A stretch of DNA of 64,000 bases from Euborellia annulipes (GCA_023213315.1 JAKCPI010014048.1:38038-102037); one strand, 5' to 3'; shown: positions 1 to 10,830, counted from the stretch's first letter. Notes: generated from the letters alone by a model not told the origin. Translations and numbers: made by a program.

Positions 1-81
1 TTATTTTGCCCTTGAAATCTTTTGAAGCACACTTTACTCTTGTACTTCTTAGGAAAGATAGGAGGTAACAAAATATAAATA
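1..81 (+). repeat. HER repeat, 3' half fragment
   Basis: Matches the inner part of the hairpin-ended repeat (HER) seen complete at 62769-63815: the block 'cacactttactcttgtactt' followed by the 'aggaaagatagga' and 'aacaaaatataaatatt' blocks. It is cut at the window edge on the left and by a SINE poly-T on the right. Confidence 0.7.
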
Positions 82-217
82 TTTTTTTTTTTTTTTTTTA
101 ACATTCACACTTTTTTCTCATTCACACACACATTCACACAGTCTTTTTTAAGACTTTAGACGATAATCGTTGTATTTAATATTGGGGGTTCAGGCATTTC
201 TATTTAAGCCATCTGGT
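82..217 (-). repeat. SINE-A, 3' part only
   Basis: Reverse-strand copy of the tRNA-derived SINE seen complete at 41395-41670. It begins with the poly-T (reverse A-tail), then the CACACT-rich tail, the 'agactttagacgataatcg' block and 'atttaagccatctgg'. The tRNA head is missing, which is usual 5' truncation. Confidence 0.7.
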
Positions 218-264
218 TAAATATTTTCAAGTTGTTGATTTTTTTTTTTTAATTTTTTTTTTTT

Positions 265-415
265 TTGGCGGCCAGTGGCCATTGACAACATAAAGGAGTA
301 GATATAAATAACATTAATATAAGAACATTCATATAAAAGTTCTTGATTTAAAATCAATAAATAACACGAATAAATAGAAAATGGGTCTAAAGGGCCTCCA
401 ATGCCGAAAAATACC
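265..415 (+). repeat. Possible SINE-B tail
   Basis: The end of this stretch (aaataaatagaaaatgggtc, then 'taaagggcctccaatgccga') resembles the 3' part of the SINE at 29135-29305. The tRNA-like head is not recognisable, so this is a weak call from one shared block. Confidence 0.35.
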
Positions 416-1945
416 TTAAATCATAAAATAACAACAATATGTATTTTGTCACTTATTAAGTGTTGATTTATAATCACTAAATAATTAAAAACAAATAACC
501 GAGTGTTTTGTATATTTTACCTTAATATAGATAATTGATAAAAACAAAATCTTACACTTTTCTAAATTTTTTTTTACCAGAAATTAAGTGAGGGGGAATT
601 TTTTCTAAATATTCTAGTTCTGATAACGGAAATTTTATTCAAGCCATCATACGTGAGTTCTAATTCATTTATAGACTACACGCTCACACCATGAAAATAA
701 TATCAATAGATCAAATATCAAATTTTCTTTGATTTATTGTTAAGTGAAAAAAAAAGAATGAATTTGCTACCTATATATGACAAAATCACGCTATGGCTTT
801 TTTTTTGAAATTCCGACAAATAATTGAACTTAGCCAGGCGTGAAGAGGTTGCAACTCACCTATAAGAATGCCATTTTTTTAATTAAATTACAATGTTGAG
901 TTCTCATATCAGCTAGGTAGAGAGGCCACCCTCAGAGAGACAGGGTGGCTTACCATTGTGGCAACCATTAAGTCTTTTTATAGCGCCCCTACTGCTATTA
1001 CTACTTTCTTCTTTTGATTTATCACTTTTTCCCTTTAATAAATAAAAGTCTCCGACCATTTTATTTGACCCAAACATACGCCTCAGTTGCTCTCAGGGGT
1101 CGTTAAGTCAAGAAAAAGTGTGTTGTGAGGATGGGGAGGATAATAAATTTCATAAAAAAAAAGAGAATGAAATTGTTGAAAAATTGAAAACTGATTATTA
1201 TGATTAAAAATAAATTTTGATTGGAATATTTTAGGGAATTTAATTTTTACTTTTTCATATATTGAGAGGACCTAATATTTCAATTTTCATTTTCAACATA
1301 AATACACTCTTCCTTTGGTTGAATAGATGTTGTTATGTGTTTCTGCTGGGAAACCATCTAAAAAATAAAAAAACAAATAAAATTTGTCTTAAAATTGATC
1401 ACCACATCGCATGCGACAAAAATTTTTATCCCTTTCAAATTTGCATATTATTAAAAGCATAAATATATAGGCACATATTTATTTAACACAATGCTTCTTA
1501 AAGCAGTGAGCCGCGAAGAGAAACAAATATAAGTTCAAACACTTGAACTATAATTATAAAATTTCGATAATGTATTAATATTTTGAAATGATAATATAGA
1601 TTACTCTATTTGCAACGGCTTATAACATGGACTATTGATTTCATGCGTTAATTATTTTTAAATTAAGCATTTTAAATTTTGCCGTTGCGTCGGCGCCACA
1701 TCTGTAGATATTTTTTCTACAACCAGAGTTTTTTAACCATTCTGAATTAAAAAAAAAAAAAAAATTAGTGGCCTTGTGTTTCAAAAAGTGTATGAAGCAC
1801 TCATTTAGTATCTCTAGATTCAGAAATTTAGAGGACGAGAAGTTTGTCAAAAGGAATTCAATAAATCTTTTGTTTTCTCTTAATTATATAATTATGTTAA
1901 TTTTAAAAATAATAATATATTGAAATATATATTATATATATTGAA
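416..1945. other. AT-rich stretch, no gene seen
   Basis: Only short chance reading frames (up to 69 codons) without recognisable motifs. One 8-bp stem hairpin stands out at 925-949 (GCCACCCT ... AGGGTGGC); its role is unknown. Confidence 0.6.
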
Positions 1946-1990
1946 TTTACTTTCTCTTACCCTATATATGAAATATATAGAGAGAAAGTA
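1946..1990 (+). repeat. HER terminal hairpin, solo
   Basis: Just the left terminal hairpin of the HER family: 'ttactttctcttacc', a TA-rich loop, then 'gagagaaagta'. The body of the repeat is absent. Confidence 0.6.
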
Positions 1991-2100
1991 TTTTTTAATA
2001 AATATTCTTTTTAACTTCTCGTTTTCTTAATTTATACATTTATACTAGTAAACACTCAAACAAAGCAGTATATTTTACATTACGAAAATGCTCTTTTAAA

Positions 2101-2318
2101 AGCCCTCGGGCTTGGTATAGTTGGTAGCGGGCCTGACATGTTTACGATCGCGGGTTCAAACACCAGGTAGTCCGATGATTTTATTTAAGCCATTTTGACC
2201 TAATGGCTTAAATAAGAATGCCTGGATCCCAAATATATATATATAAATTCAAATAACGGTTATTGTCAAAAATCTTATATGGCCTGATTTGCCGAAAGGA
2301 CTGTGTGAATGAAAAAAA
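2101..2318 (+). repeat. SINE-A with tRNA-like head
   Basis: tRNA-derived SINE with internal RNA polymerase III promoter. The A box is 'tggtatagttgg' at 2113-2124 and the B box 'gggttcaaacacc' at 2152-2164. The body ('gtccgatgattttatttaag') and the 'gccgaaaggactgtgtgaat' tail follow. It differs from the complete 41395 copy by several bases, so it is an older copy. Confidence 0.8.
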
Positions 2319-2342
2319 ATGCACTAAAAAGTTGGTCATATA

Positions 2343-2931
2343 TAGGGTTCGGATTTATAGGCACTAAAAATCTTTAAAATAGGCAGGCAACTAAGCACTA
2401 AAAATTATTAAAATAGGCACTTAAAAAGGCATTTATTGTAAAAATAGGCACTTAAAAGGCATTATTTAAGAAATAATATAAAAAATTGATGTCTTATTTT
2501 TGGAAACAAAGATAAAACAATTACCCTCCTTTGCACAAAAATGGCTGAATGAGGGCGAAGGGGGCGAAGCTCAACTGAGGCGCCGTTTTTCGTTCGACCT
2601 TTTTTTTTTTTTTAGTATTCGAATCTCGTTCGATTTTTTTTTGTAATTTTCTCCGGATTTGTGATATAAAATGAATTTATTGTGAAATTTCAAAAAAAGA
2701 AGCCAAAATTGGCTTAAAATAGCCTATTTTAATACTTAAAAATAGGCACTAAAAAAGGCATTTATAGATGAAATAGGCACTAAAACCTGAAATCGGCCAA
2801 AATAGGCATTATAGACACTAACAAATGCTTCTTATTTGATTCAAAATTTCATGAAACGTATACATATCATATTGGCCTAAATTTTAAGCCATAAATAAAA
2901 AAAAGGCAAATAGGGCGAAATCCGAGCCCTA
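2343..2931. mobile_element. hAT-like MITE, 589 bp
   Basis: Non-autonomous DNA element with terminal inverted repeats (TIRs) TAGGGTTCGGATTT (left) and AAATCCGAGCCCTA (right). It has no coding capacity. Inside are many imperfect repeats of 'aataggcacttaaaaaggca', some in inverted orientation, and a different GC-richer block at about 2548-2590 ('gggggcgaagctcaactgag') that resembles the edge of the hAT element at 43024. The flanking 8-mers are not identical, so the target duplication is lost or the ends are slightly off. Confidence 0.6.
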
Positions 2932-3550
2932 GTGATCATGTATAATAAAAATATTTTAAAATTTATTATAAACAAAAAAGTCTTATGCGAATGTGTACGA
3001 CACGAGATATTTTATTAATACCCTACGTAATACGATCAAAAGGACTAGGATAAAATTTGTAAATCCTTTCTTTACACTCCCCACTTCATACTTAAAACCA
3101 CTTTTAATGGGAGTCTTAAGAACATTATCTCCATTTTAGGCGTATTCGTAATAGTAGTAGTTTGTATTATACAATTAGCAAAGTCTAATCATTCAAAGCC
3201 AATTAGGGTCTCTTGTTCAATTAAGTCGTTGAGACTTATATAGTTGACGTCTTATGGCTGGCTGGCTGGCTAAGTGTGTTTTGTGTGTTGCCTATCTTCG
3301 AGGCGTTTTCCATTTGATGCCAGCTAACAGATTTGAACTTGAATAATTAATTACTTACTGACTGCTGCCGGTTGATTTGATTTCAACTGACATTCGATAA
3401 ATTTTAATCCTATTTGTCTATCTATGGAGATTGATCTATTACTAAAATTATTTCTATACGAGGCTTCAGCTTTCTTCATTTCCACTCTAACTTTTCTTAA
3501 TAATTTTGCGTAATTTTTTAGACAATTAATAAAGTCTAAATATACATACC
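2932..3550. other. AT-rich stretch, nothing recognised
   Basis: Non-repetitive apart from a short GGCT run near 3256-3268. No splice-framed open frame or RNA gene was found. Confidence 0.5.
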
Positions 3551-3698
3551 AAATGGCTTAAATAAGAATTCCTGGACCCCAAATATATATATTAATTAAT
3601 CAACGGTTATCAAAGTCCTAAGCTACCGAAAAGACTGTGTGAATTTATGTGGGAGTGTGAGTGTGAATCAGAAAAAAGTGAGTGTTAAAAAAAATATA
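3551..3698 (+). repeat. SINE-A, 5'-truncated
   Basis: Starts at the 'aaatggcttaaataagaat' block and runs through 'ccgaaaagactgtgtgaat' and the GTGAGTGTGAGTGTGAAT tail into poly-A. The tRNA head is absent. Confidence 0.75.
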
Positions 3699-3798
3699 CA
3701 TATAAATCTTAAGAAATATAGGCTACATTACATCCCGTAACCTTTGAAAAAAATTAACATTGTATTTGTTAAATGCCTATCTATAGGACTATATATAT

Positions 3799-4046
3799 AG
3801 ACCCTGTTATGCATTAGTGTGTCAAGCGCTAAAAAATTAAAAATTGAGTTAAGCACCGAATATTGTTTCAAATGCTATAATTAATAGTATTTTTAATGAA
3901 ATATGTCCTAAAAAAATTTATATTTAATGTTACTTGCACAATTTACAAAAAAATTATATATAATCCAATGAAAACAAAAAACTTTAATGTTAATTTTCTC
4001 AAAACTCGGTAGCTGGCGTTTGACACACTAATGCGTAACAGGGTCC
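3799..4046. mobile_element. MITE-A copy 1 (about 32-bp TIRs)
   Basis: One of three copies in this window (others at 26940-27191 and 37696-37946). The TIRs read GACCCTGTTATGCATTAGTG at the left and its near-complement, ending GTAACAGGGTCC, at the right. Length about 250 bp, no ORF. Flanks are TATA-rich and compatible with a TA target duplication, which suggests a Tc1/mariner-type source, but no transposase is present here to confirm it. Confidence 0.8.
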
Positions 4047-4234
4047 ATATATTCTTTGAGAAATTTTTTTATTATTATAATTAAGCAGCAGAATAAATCA
4101 AAGCCCAAACAGCTATGTTTATTTATCCTGCTAAATATTAATTCAGCTATTCATCTCGCTAATATATTATAATTAAGTGACGTTAATTTTTCATGCGGGC
4201 AGATAAATCTGAATGTTTCTTATGGGAAAATTCC

Positions 4235-4500
4235 TACATCAGAAAAGTACTAATATTTGGCCGATTTTGATCAAAAGATTATTTTCACACCCCAAGAGGA
4301 GTCTAACTTAAATATAAAATTTCAACCTCCTAGCTCAATTCCTTCATGCTTAAAATTGAACAAACAGACAGGCAGACCATATTGCGAAAACCACTTTTTT
4401 GGATTCGTGTATATCCATCAAAATCTCGACATCGAATTTTTGACATGAATCCAATACTTTCTCTCTATATAAAAATATATAAGATATATAGAGAGAAACT
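4235..4500 (-). repeat. HER repeat, 5' half
   Basis: Reverse-strand HER: 'tttggccgattttgatcaaa', 'aaatttcaacctcctagctc', 'tcgacatcgaatttttgaca' and the terminal 'ccaatactttctctctat' hairpin. The other half of the unit is missing. Confidence 0.75.
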
Positions 4501-4949
4501 AATTATAAAAAGTCCTCATCGAGTAATGGCCTCTGCATATAATTTTTTTTTGCTATCAGTTTTACTATATATACATGTAATATTTGAGGATCCTTCTCAG
4601 TTTGATTCTAGATTATTTGTTTTTCATCTTAAAAAAAAATAGCTACTTTTGATCTATATGAAAACAAGTAGACCATGTAATAATATATAATAACTTAATC
4701 AGCTTATTATTTATATAATTAGGGTGTTTTACTGAATAACCATCATTTAAAGAGAAATAAATGATAATGGATCTGTAATGATTTAATCGAATAATTGAAA
4801 TTTTAAATCACACTACCAGAGTATAAATAACAAGGTGACGAAAGAAAAACTTCGTGTCAGAAAATTCACAGCTGATTCCCAATTTCCTTTTTTTTTTTTT
4901 TTTTTTTTCTCTTGAGAATAAAAACTCATAACTATTGCTTATATATTTT
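4501..4949. other. AT-rich, unannotated
   Basis: Contains a long poly-T tract at about 4888-4908. No family or gene recognised. Confidence 0.5.
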
Positions 4950-5114
4950 CTATAAATATACATGTTTTGTGGTCCCCTGAATCCAAAACATGGTCTGTCT
5001 GTCTGTGTGTCTGTGTGTCTGTGAACAAAATAGCTCAAGAACGAAAACGACACGAAGCTTTTGAACAAAATCGGTCAAAATGTACTAGAACTTTATTAAT
5101 GCACTTTTCAGTTT
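4950..5114 (+). repeat. HER repeat fragment
   Basis: Carries 'ggtcccctgaatccaaaa', a GTCTGTCTGTGTGT tract, 'gctcaagaacgaaaacga' and 'cttttgaacaaaatcggtca'. It lacks both terminal hairpins and has an internal deletion of the 'gaaattttatatttaag' block. Confidence 0.7.
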
Positions 5115-5605
5115 TTACTTTCTCGTATAGAGAAAGTTATGTAATCGTAAAAAAATTCGACTTCGAGATTTTGATGTTTCTCCACGTTTTAGACCTCCCT
5201 GAGTCCAAAAAACCATTTTTGGCATTATGTCTGTGTGTGTGTGTGTGTGTGTGTGTGAACACGATTACCTAAAAACCAAAGCAGCTAGATCGATGAAATT
5301 TGGTATATGCTCCTTACACTAAAATTGTAGATTTCTATCAACTTTTGGAGTAAATACGTCACTTGGAAGTAGTACTTTACTTAAAAAGTTTTTTCAAAAA
5401 TTTTGAAATTTTCAATTTTTTTTTGTTATATTATGATAAAATACTCTATTTTAAAAAGTTTTTATTCTTTGACATTTTTTCGAAAACTGAATAGTTTTGG
5501 AAATAATCAAAGAAGAAATAGAAAATTTTCGTTAATTTTGATAAAAAATCAAAAGCACAGTCACAACTTTGTCTTGCCGAAGGGTATGAGAAAGTAGTGT
5601 GCTGT
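5115..5605 (+). repeat. HER-2 subfamily, near-complete unit
   Basis: A divergent sister of HER. It begins with a short terminal hairpin 'actttctcgtatagagaaag', passes a (TG)n tract at 5230-5258, has its own middle ('gatcgatgaaatttggtata', 'ggagtaaatacgtcacttgg') and ends in a hairpin-like 'cttgccgaagggtatgagaa'. A reverse partial copy lies at 43260-43548. No protein is encoded. Confidence 0.7.
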
Positions 5606-6044
5606 GCGAATATAACCAAAGAAACTTATTAAACATTTAAAGCCAGTATGTTTATCCAAAGACAAATTATTTATTCAATCAATTTTTTATTCATTTCTCT
5701 AAAATCATTTTTTTTTTTTACTAAATCATACATTAGATTCATTAAACAATATTTGTTTATTATTAATATAAATATGCCATTATACGGGCATTGTGATTGC
5801 AAAATTAAGCAATTCTATTAATACTATAGGTATAACATTTATTTATTTAGGGCCATATTTATTAATTGGTCGCGGGTTCGATGGAGATTGTCGGTTCGAT
5901 TCCCGGGGGGCATGAGACGTTTGGCCCATCAAAAAATGAACTTAGTCACAAAATATTGTTAAATACTCGTATATTTATTAAGATATTCATTTTATATAAT
6001 TAATTTTACGGCTAATAATAATTAATATTTTTCTTTTGTTTCAG
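5606..6044. other. Intronic-looking AT-rich DNA with a tRNA-like B box
   Basis: At 5870-5935 there are two B-box-like strings ('gcgggttcgatgg' and 'cggttcgattcccgg'), probably a SINE head fragment. Otherwise nothing is recognised. The last 20 bases form the pyrimidine tract upstream of the candidate exon at 6045. Confidence 0.4.
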
Positions 6045-6087
6045 GTAAATAGAGACATCATTATTACTGAATCCATTTTCATTATAT
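6045..6087 (+). other. Candidate 43-nt exon
   Basis: A strong 3' splice-site context (tttttcttttgtttcag) ends at 6044 and a consensus donor (gtgagt) starts at 6088. Between them are 43 nt with one frame open throughout. The parent gene is unknown; it may be untranslated or alternatively spliced. A similar arrangement lies at 35389-35437 on the same strand. The call rests on splice signals alone. Confidence 0.35.
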
Positions 6088-6387
6088 GTGAGTAAAGTAT
6101 AATTACAATATAAATATAGGAATAGAAAAAATTGCAATCCCTATTTTTCACGTGTATTTCACTACATTTTTAAAATTTATTTATTTTATTTAATATAGAG
6201 GCTCTAAAATTGGCTGCCAACCCTCTGTCCTGTATCAACTGATATCTACAGCCACCTTATCTTATATCAACATTTTTAAAAAGTTAAACTTTAATTTTTT
6301 TTTTTAATTTAAAAATGAATTTATTGTTATTATTAATCACATATTAATTAAGAAATTTTTAAAATAGGCTTAGATGATTTATTTAAA

Positions 6388-6655
6388 AAAAAATAAAATA
6401 AAAAAAAAGATTTTTAAAAAAATGCTTTTATTTAAATTGAACTAAAAAGAGAGAAATAATTTAATTGTTCTTGTTAAAATTTTTTAATATATTATCGAAG
6501 TGATTCCGAGGCTCGCGCCCCACGCTTTTATTTTAAGTCATAAATATTAAAAAATTTTAACAAGAACAATTAAATTATTTCTCTCTTTTTAGTTCAATTT
6601 AAATAAAAGCATTTTTTTTTAAATCTTTTTTATTTTATTTTTATTTTAAGCTTTT
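6388..6655. repeat. Long near-perfect hairpin (about 108-bp arms)
   Basis: The left arm (about 6388-6497) and right arm (about 6545-6655) are reverse complements over roughly 108 bp, broken mostly by A/T-run length changes; both include 'gaactaaaaagagagaaata' or its complement. The loop of about 47 bp is GC-richer ('cgaggctcgcgccccacgc'). There is no ORF and no obvious target duplication. It could be a foldback element or the product of inverted duplication. Confidence 0.8.
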
Positions 6656-6789
6656 TAGTCTTTTTTTCGTGTGATTTTTTTAAATTAACTTTCAAAATTA
6701 GGGGCTTTTAAATAACATTGGGAAATTTTCTAAAATTGTCTAATTAGCGTAAGCTTTAAAAAAAGAACATTAGTTTGGTCTTTCAAAAC

Positions 6790-7512
6790 TAGTTAATAGG
6801 GCCTTATTTGCGTGAGGCTTCAAATAAAGTACCACATTAGTTTGACCTATTTTGACACAATTAAAAAATTATTTATTATCATAAAAAATGACCCTTAAGT
6901 ATTACATTTCACACCCCTAGCCCATCGGGAAGTCTTGAAATTACATTAATTCGCGAAGGGTTTCAAATAAAGTACCACATTAGTTTGGTCTATTTTGATC
7001 AAAACCACCATATAGTGGCGTCATCAAAAATGACCCTTAAGTATTACATTTCACACCTCTAGCCCATCGGGAAGTCTTTTGAAATTACACTAATTCGCGA
7101 AGGGTTTCAAATAAAGTACCACATTAGTTTGGTCTATTTTGATCAAAACCACCATATAGTGGCGTCATCAAAAATGACCCTTAAGTATTACATTTCACAC
7201 CTCTAGCCCATCGGGAAGTCTTTTGAAATTACACTAATTCGCGAAGGGTTTCAAATAAAGTACCACATTAGTTTGGTCTATTTTGATCAAAACCACCCTA
7301 TAGTGGCGCAATCAAAAATGACCCTTAAGTATTACATTTCACACTTCTAGCCCATCGGGAAGTCTTTTGAAATTACACTAATTCGCGAAGGGTTTCAAAT
7401 AAAGTACCACATTGGTTTGGTCAATTTTGGTAAAACCCAACTCACAATTTGCGTCATCAAAAATGAACCTTAAATATCAAATTTCACACCTCTAGCTCAT
7501 CGGGAAGTGTCC
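6790..7512 (+). repeat. Satellite-like tandem repeat, 144-bp unit, about 5 copies
   Basis: The phrase 'tttcaaataaagtaccac' recurs at 6961, 7105, 7249 and 7393, exactly 144 bp apart, with a diverged copy starting near 6819. Middle units are nearly identical and edge units are more diverged, as expected for an array evolving by unequal exchange. Each unit also contains 'ctagcccatcgggaagtc' and 'aattcgcgaaggg'. No coding frame runs through the units. Confidence 0.9.
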
Positions 7513-8559
7513 TTAATAAAGACTCAAAGTTGGTGACCTTGAGAGAGTAAGTTAAATAAAAGCATTTAATTTAAAAAAAAATCCAATGTCAAATTAGTTT
7601 AGCATTCTTGCAATAGATGGCAGGCTAGTCTAACAGCCGATCCCCTAATAGCGTATATCTGGCATTTATGACACACAACGCCCTCTTATCTGGAAAAACA
7701 TGGGAAACACCTTCGCTCCTATTGCGCCTTAAAAAAAAGCTTATTATAAAATCTAAGTTGCCCAGATCTTTATTAAGATCTCAAGTTTTTTAATCATATT
7801 AATATACCGGTACTTATTGATATTATCAGCTTCTAACAAGGCTACTGGTGCCACAAGTGCCCGTACCATATATTTTTTTTTTCATAATCCGGCGAATGCA
7901 TTTCCCAAAGGATTGTTGTTGTATGTGGGAATTTATGTCTCGTCGTTTAGGGCCAGATTCTCTCAGGCCCCTTGTTGGTTCGCATTTCAATCTATCTTTC
8001 TACTCTCTCGTTGTTTGTCAAGATGTTTGTCAGTTTGTCGATTGCTTTTCTACTCACAACAAACGAGAATCTCCGGGTATTTTATCTCAATTCAACAATA
8101 GATGCTGGCGAGTTTTATTTACTTTTAAAAGAATTTTATACTATATATGTATTTACAAGCTGAGAGAGTGAAACTTATTTTGAGAAAGTTCTCGAGGCCT
8201 CTGCTCTGAGCAAATATCCCCGGCTAAGTGCTTAATTATCTTACTTTAAATAGTAGTAGTATGATGAAGAGTGGAGAGGGAGGATTTCCACCACCTCCAT
8301 TTTCCTCAACACAGACATACAGACAGACAGCACTTTATAGCTGAATAAATATACAAATGCTAATGGATCTTGTTAATTTAATGACCTCTGGGACCGAATT
8401 TAGAGGAGATTTATGATTTTATCAAAAGTACGTATCTTACTCCTTAAGATGAACTAGAAATTTATTTTCTTATTAATAATGATTAATTAAAATATTTCCT
8501 TAATTAAAAAACAAGTCTTAAGAAGGTTTGTGAGCTACTTCAGCTTTCCTATCAGTTTC
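7513..8559. other. Unassigned stretch
   Basis: Two reading frames of 94 and 107 codons overlap at 7817-8171, but neither shows a domain or splice framing, and their composition is low-complexity and aromatic-rich. A short ACAG run lies near 8322-8334. No feature supported. Confidence 0.4.
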
Positions 8560-8864
8560 GCTCTCAGTGCTTTGTTTTTTTCGTGCAGTATGTATCGAAG
8601 TATTCTTCGAGAAGTTGTGGATGTCTCTCTATCTCATCCCGCCACAGATCTTTTAGAATAGTTAACCTTCATTTCTAAAGGTGGATCAAAGGTTGTTTTT
8701 TTCTTTACTACTCTGCCTTTCCAACCGGTTCAATTTTACAATCAAAACTTCGAAAGATGCTGCTTTTTTCACTCGATTTGAATACTAGACTACTATACGT
8801 TCCACAATTCGGGCAAATTATGGTAGGCCTCGATAAAGCCAAGAAGGGCTTCTTTCTTATTCAT
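8560..8864 (-). pseudogene. MADF-like domain relic
   Basis: Read on the minus strand from ATG at 8864, the frame gives MNKKEALLGFIEAYHNLPEL followed by WNV, then stops at 8795-8793. A shift of one frame continues as SSLVFKSSEKSS, and further on another open piece reads LWRDEIERHPQLLEEYF before more stops. The opening resembles the start of MADF DNA-binding domains (F/LI..y..lPeLWdv followed by a lysine/serine-rich helix), which occur in arthropod Adf-1-like regulators and in some transposon-derived genes. The stops and frameshift mean it is no longer a complete gene. The assignment is by motif shape only and could be wrong. Confidence 0.35.
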
Positions 8865-8974
8865 TATTGTACAACAAACAGATGGGAAACACGCTCAAGC
8901 AACAGAGGCAGAACTGTCGAAACTGTGGCAGTTTATCAGTGCAAAAGTAGATCTTTGCCCCAAAAGGCTGCGTG

Positions 8975-9398
8975 AACTGCACAATTTTCTCAGTTTATCG
9001 CTCTAATATGACGTCACACGTGGTAAATTGCGTAGTTTTGAACTGAGCCTGTATGAGTCCCTTAAAAATTACCCCAAAATATTAGAATTTAATTTTTTAA
9101 CCACCTGAATAAATTATAAGTACTTTTTCAATCACCTGCTTAAAAATAAGATTTTTATTTATTTATTTTTTTTTTAAACATTCACACTTTTTCTCATTCA
9201 CACTCACACTCACACACACATTCACAGTCTTTTCGGCAACTTAGGCCATTTAAGACTTTGACGATAACCGTTGTAATGTATATTTCTATTGGAGTTTCAG
9301 GCATTTCTATTTAAGCCATCTGGTATCCAAATGGCTTAAATAAAATCATCGGACTGCCTGGAGTCCAAACCCGCGAAGATTTTTATTAATTTTCGTTT
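8975..9398 (+). repeat. Left copy of 424-bp target duplication
   Basis: Begins 'aactgcacaattttctcag' and ends 'aattttcgttt'. It is repeated at 10406-10830 with a single visible difference, a one-base T-run change near 10736. It includes a truncated SINE-A, so the SINE was already there when the duplication formed. Confidence 0.9.
9164..9378 (-). repeat. SINE-A, reverse copy (in left duplication)
   Basis: Poly-T, 'cattcacactttttctcatt', 'gacgataaccgttgtaatg', 'atttaagccatctgg' and 'atcatcggactgcctgg', ending at 'aaacccgcgaag' inside the B box. The tRNA A box is lost. Confidence 0.8.
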
Positions 9399-10405
9399 CT
9401 ACCTTTACAAATCTTTGGTCCTCAACGTTATTTTGTATTCGTCGGAAATCTGGTCCCTTTCATATCCTGACGTTATTGAGAGATCGCAGGTGAAGTTTTT
9501 CAAGTCGCTCTTCCACCTAGACAATTCGACCCCCGGCTACGTCATCCGCAATGATTTCGGTCTGGATAGGCTGATAGTTAGCTCTGTCGCGAGGGCCATT
9601 AAGTGGCTTTGTAAGGTGTTGCTGATGCCTCCTCAAAGATTGCCGAGAATCGTTTATGGCAGGATGTTGGAGCTGCCTGGAACCGATAATAAGTACAGCT
9701 GGACAAACCAACTAAGGCAATACTTCGCGCGGGCGGGGCAGATGAGTATTTGGGACTCGCAGGACCCCGAACTGATAGCTCACAATATGGAGAACATAAT
9801 CAACTCTTTGTCCTTATCTTACAAGAAGAATGACGTTGATAGGCTGGAGGCTTCAGATTATGTCCCCATCTACCGTACCGTCTCGGAGCTGAACGAGAAT
9901 CTAAATGTAGTCTTAGGGAAGCAACGTGTCATCCACCAGCTGAGAACATCGAACAGGAGAAACATCACTCTCTACATAAACGGAAACAAATGCAAAATTG
10001 ACCCATCTTCGTTGTGCACACTTTGCAATTTAAGAACCCTGGAGTCCTTGGAACACGTAATAAAAGAATGCCCCATATACAGAGGTCCCAGGATGATATG
10101 GCTTAGGAGGGTAATGGAAGAAACGGTGGGGAACATATTATCTCCAAGTACCGAAGAAGAATACAAAAATTTATATTTTTACTGTGCGGAGGTTGCGAGG
10201 CTGAGAGCTTTGGTTATCTGAACTTTTGGTGAGGTTGGTTGAGTCTGTCCTGGAAAATGACACTTTGTTACTGAGTTAATATTTAATTTAATCTTGTTAA
10301 AAAATGTAAAAAAAATGAAATCAAATTAATGTAAAATATTGTATACTCAACCCTTGCAAGGACAAATCGTCCAAGCAATATTTAAATAAATAAAATAAAA
10401 AATAA
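9399..10405 (+). mobile_element. 5'-truncated non-LTR retrotransposon
   Basis: A 1007-bp insertion lying exactly between the two copies of the 424-bp direct repeat. It starts abruptly inside the reverse-transcriptase thumb region and ends in an A-rich tail made of AAATA/AAATAAA repeats immediately before the right repeat. This is the classic outcome of target-primed reverse transcription that stopped early. The 3' untranslated part is about 180 bp. The source element is not in this window. Confidence 0.85.
9400..10221 (+). pseudogene. C-terminal end of non-LTR element ORF2 (truncated)
   Basis: The open frame enters from the insertion edge as YLYKSLVLNVILYSSEIWSL, the end of the polymerase 'thumb' (typically ..vl.ilLYgsE.W). 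After about 190 residues there is a cysteine/histidine knuckle CTLCNLRTLESLEHVIKEC (C-x2-C-x9-H-x4-C), the usual C-terminal motif of CR1/Jockey/R1-type elements. It stops at 10219-10221. There is no start codon of its own, because all upstream polymerase motifs were never copied here. The remaining 273 codons have no internal stops, so the insertion is young. The exact clade is uncertain. Confidence 0.8.
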
Positions 10406-10830
10406 AACTGCACAATTTTCTCAGTTTATCGCTCTAATATGACGTCACACGTGGTAAATTGCGTAGTTTTGAACTGAGCCTGTATGAGTCCCTTAAAAAT
10501 TACCCCAAAATATTAGAATTTAATTTTTTAACCACCTGAATAAATTATAAGTACTTTTTCAATCACCTGCTTAAAAATAAGATTTTTATTTATTTATTTT
10601 TTTTTTAAACATTCACACTTTTTCTCATTCACACTCACACTCACACACACATTCACAGTCTTTTCGGCAACTTAGGCCATTTAAGACTTTGACGATAACC
10701 GTTGTAATGTATATTTCTATTGGAGTTTCAGGCATTTTCTATTTAAGCCATCTGGTATCCAAATGGCTTAAATAAAATCATCGGACTGCCTGGAGTCCAA
10801 ACCCGCGAAGATTTTTATTAATTTTCGTTT
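10406..10830 (+). repeat. Right copy of 424-bp target duplication
   Basis: Follows the A-rich tail directly. It is 425 bp and nearly identical to 8975-9398. After it, unrelated single-copy sequence resumes ('ttcactcgcataaaattg'). Confidence 0.9.
10593..10810 (-). repeat. SINE-A, reverse copy (in right duplication)
   Basis: Same truncated SINE as at 9164-9378, duplicated along with the target; the two share the same truncation point at 'aaacccgcgaag'. Confidence 0.8.

Noticed and set aside
6790..7512. CRISPR-like array
   Set aside because: The repeats are contiguous 144-bp units with no short repeat/spacer alternation; the genome is eukaryotic.
7817..8171. Overlapping frames of 94 and 107 codons
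   Set aside because: No recognisable domain; the frames overlap each other, and neither has a credible splice or promoter context.
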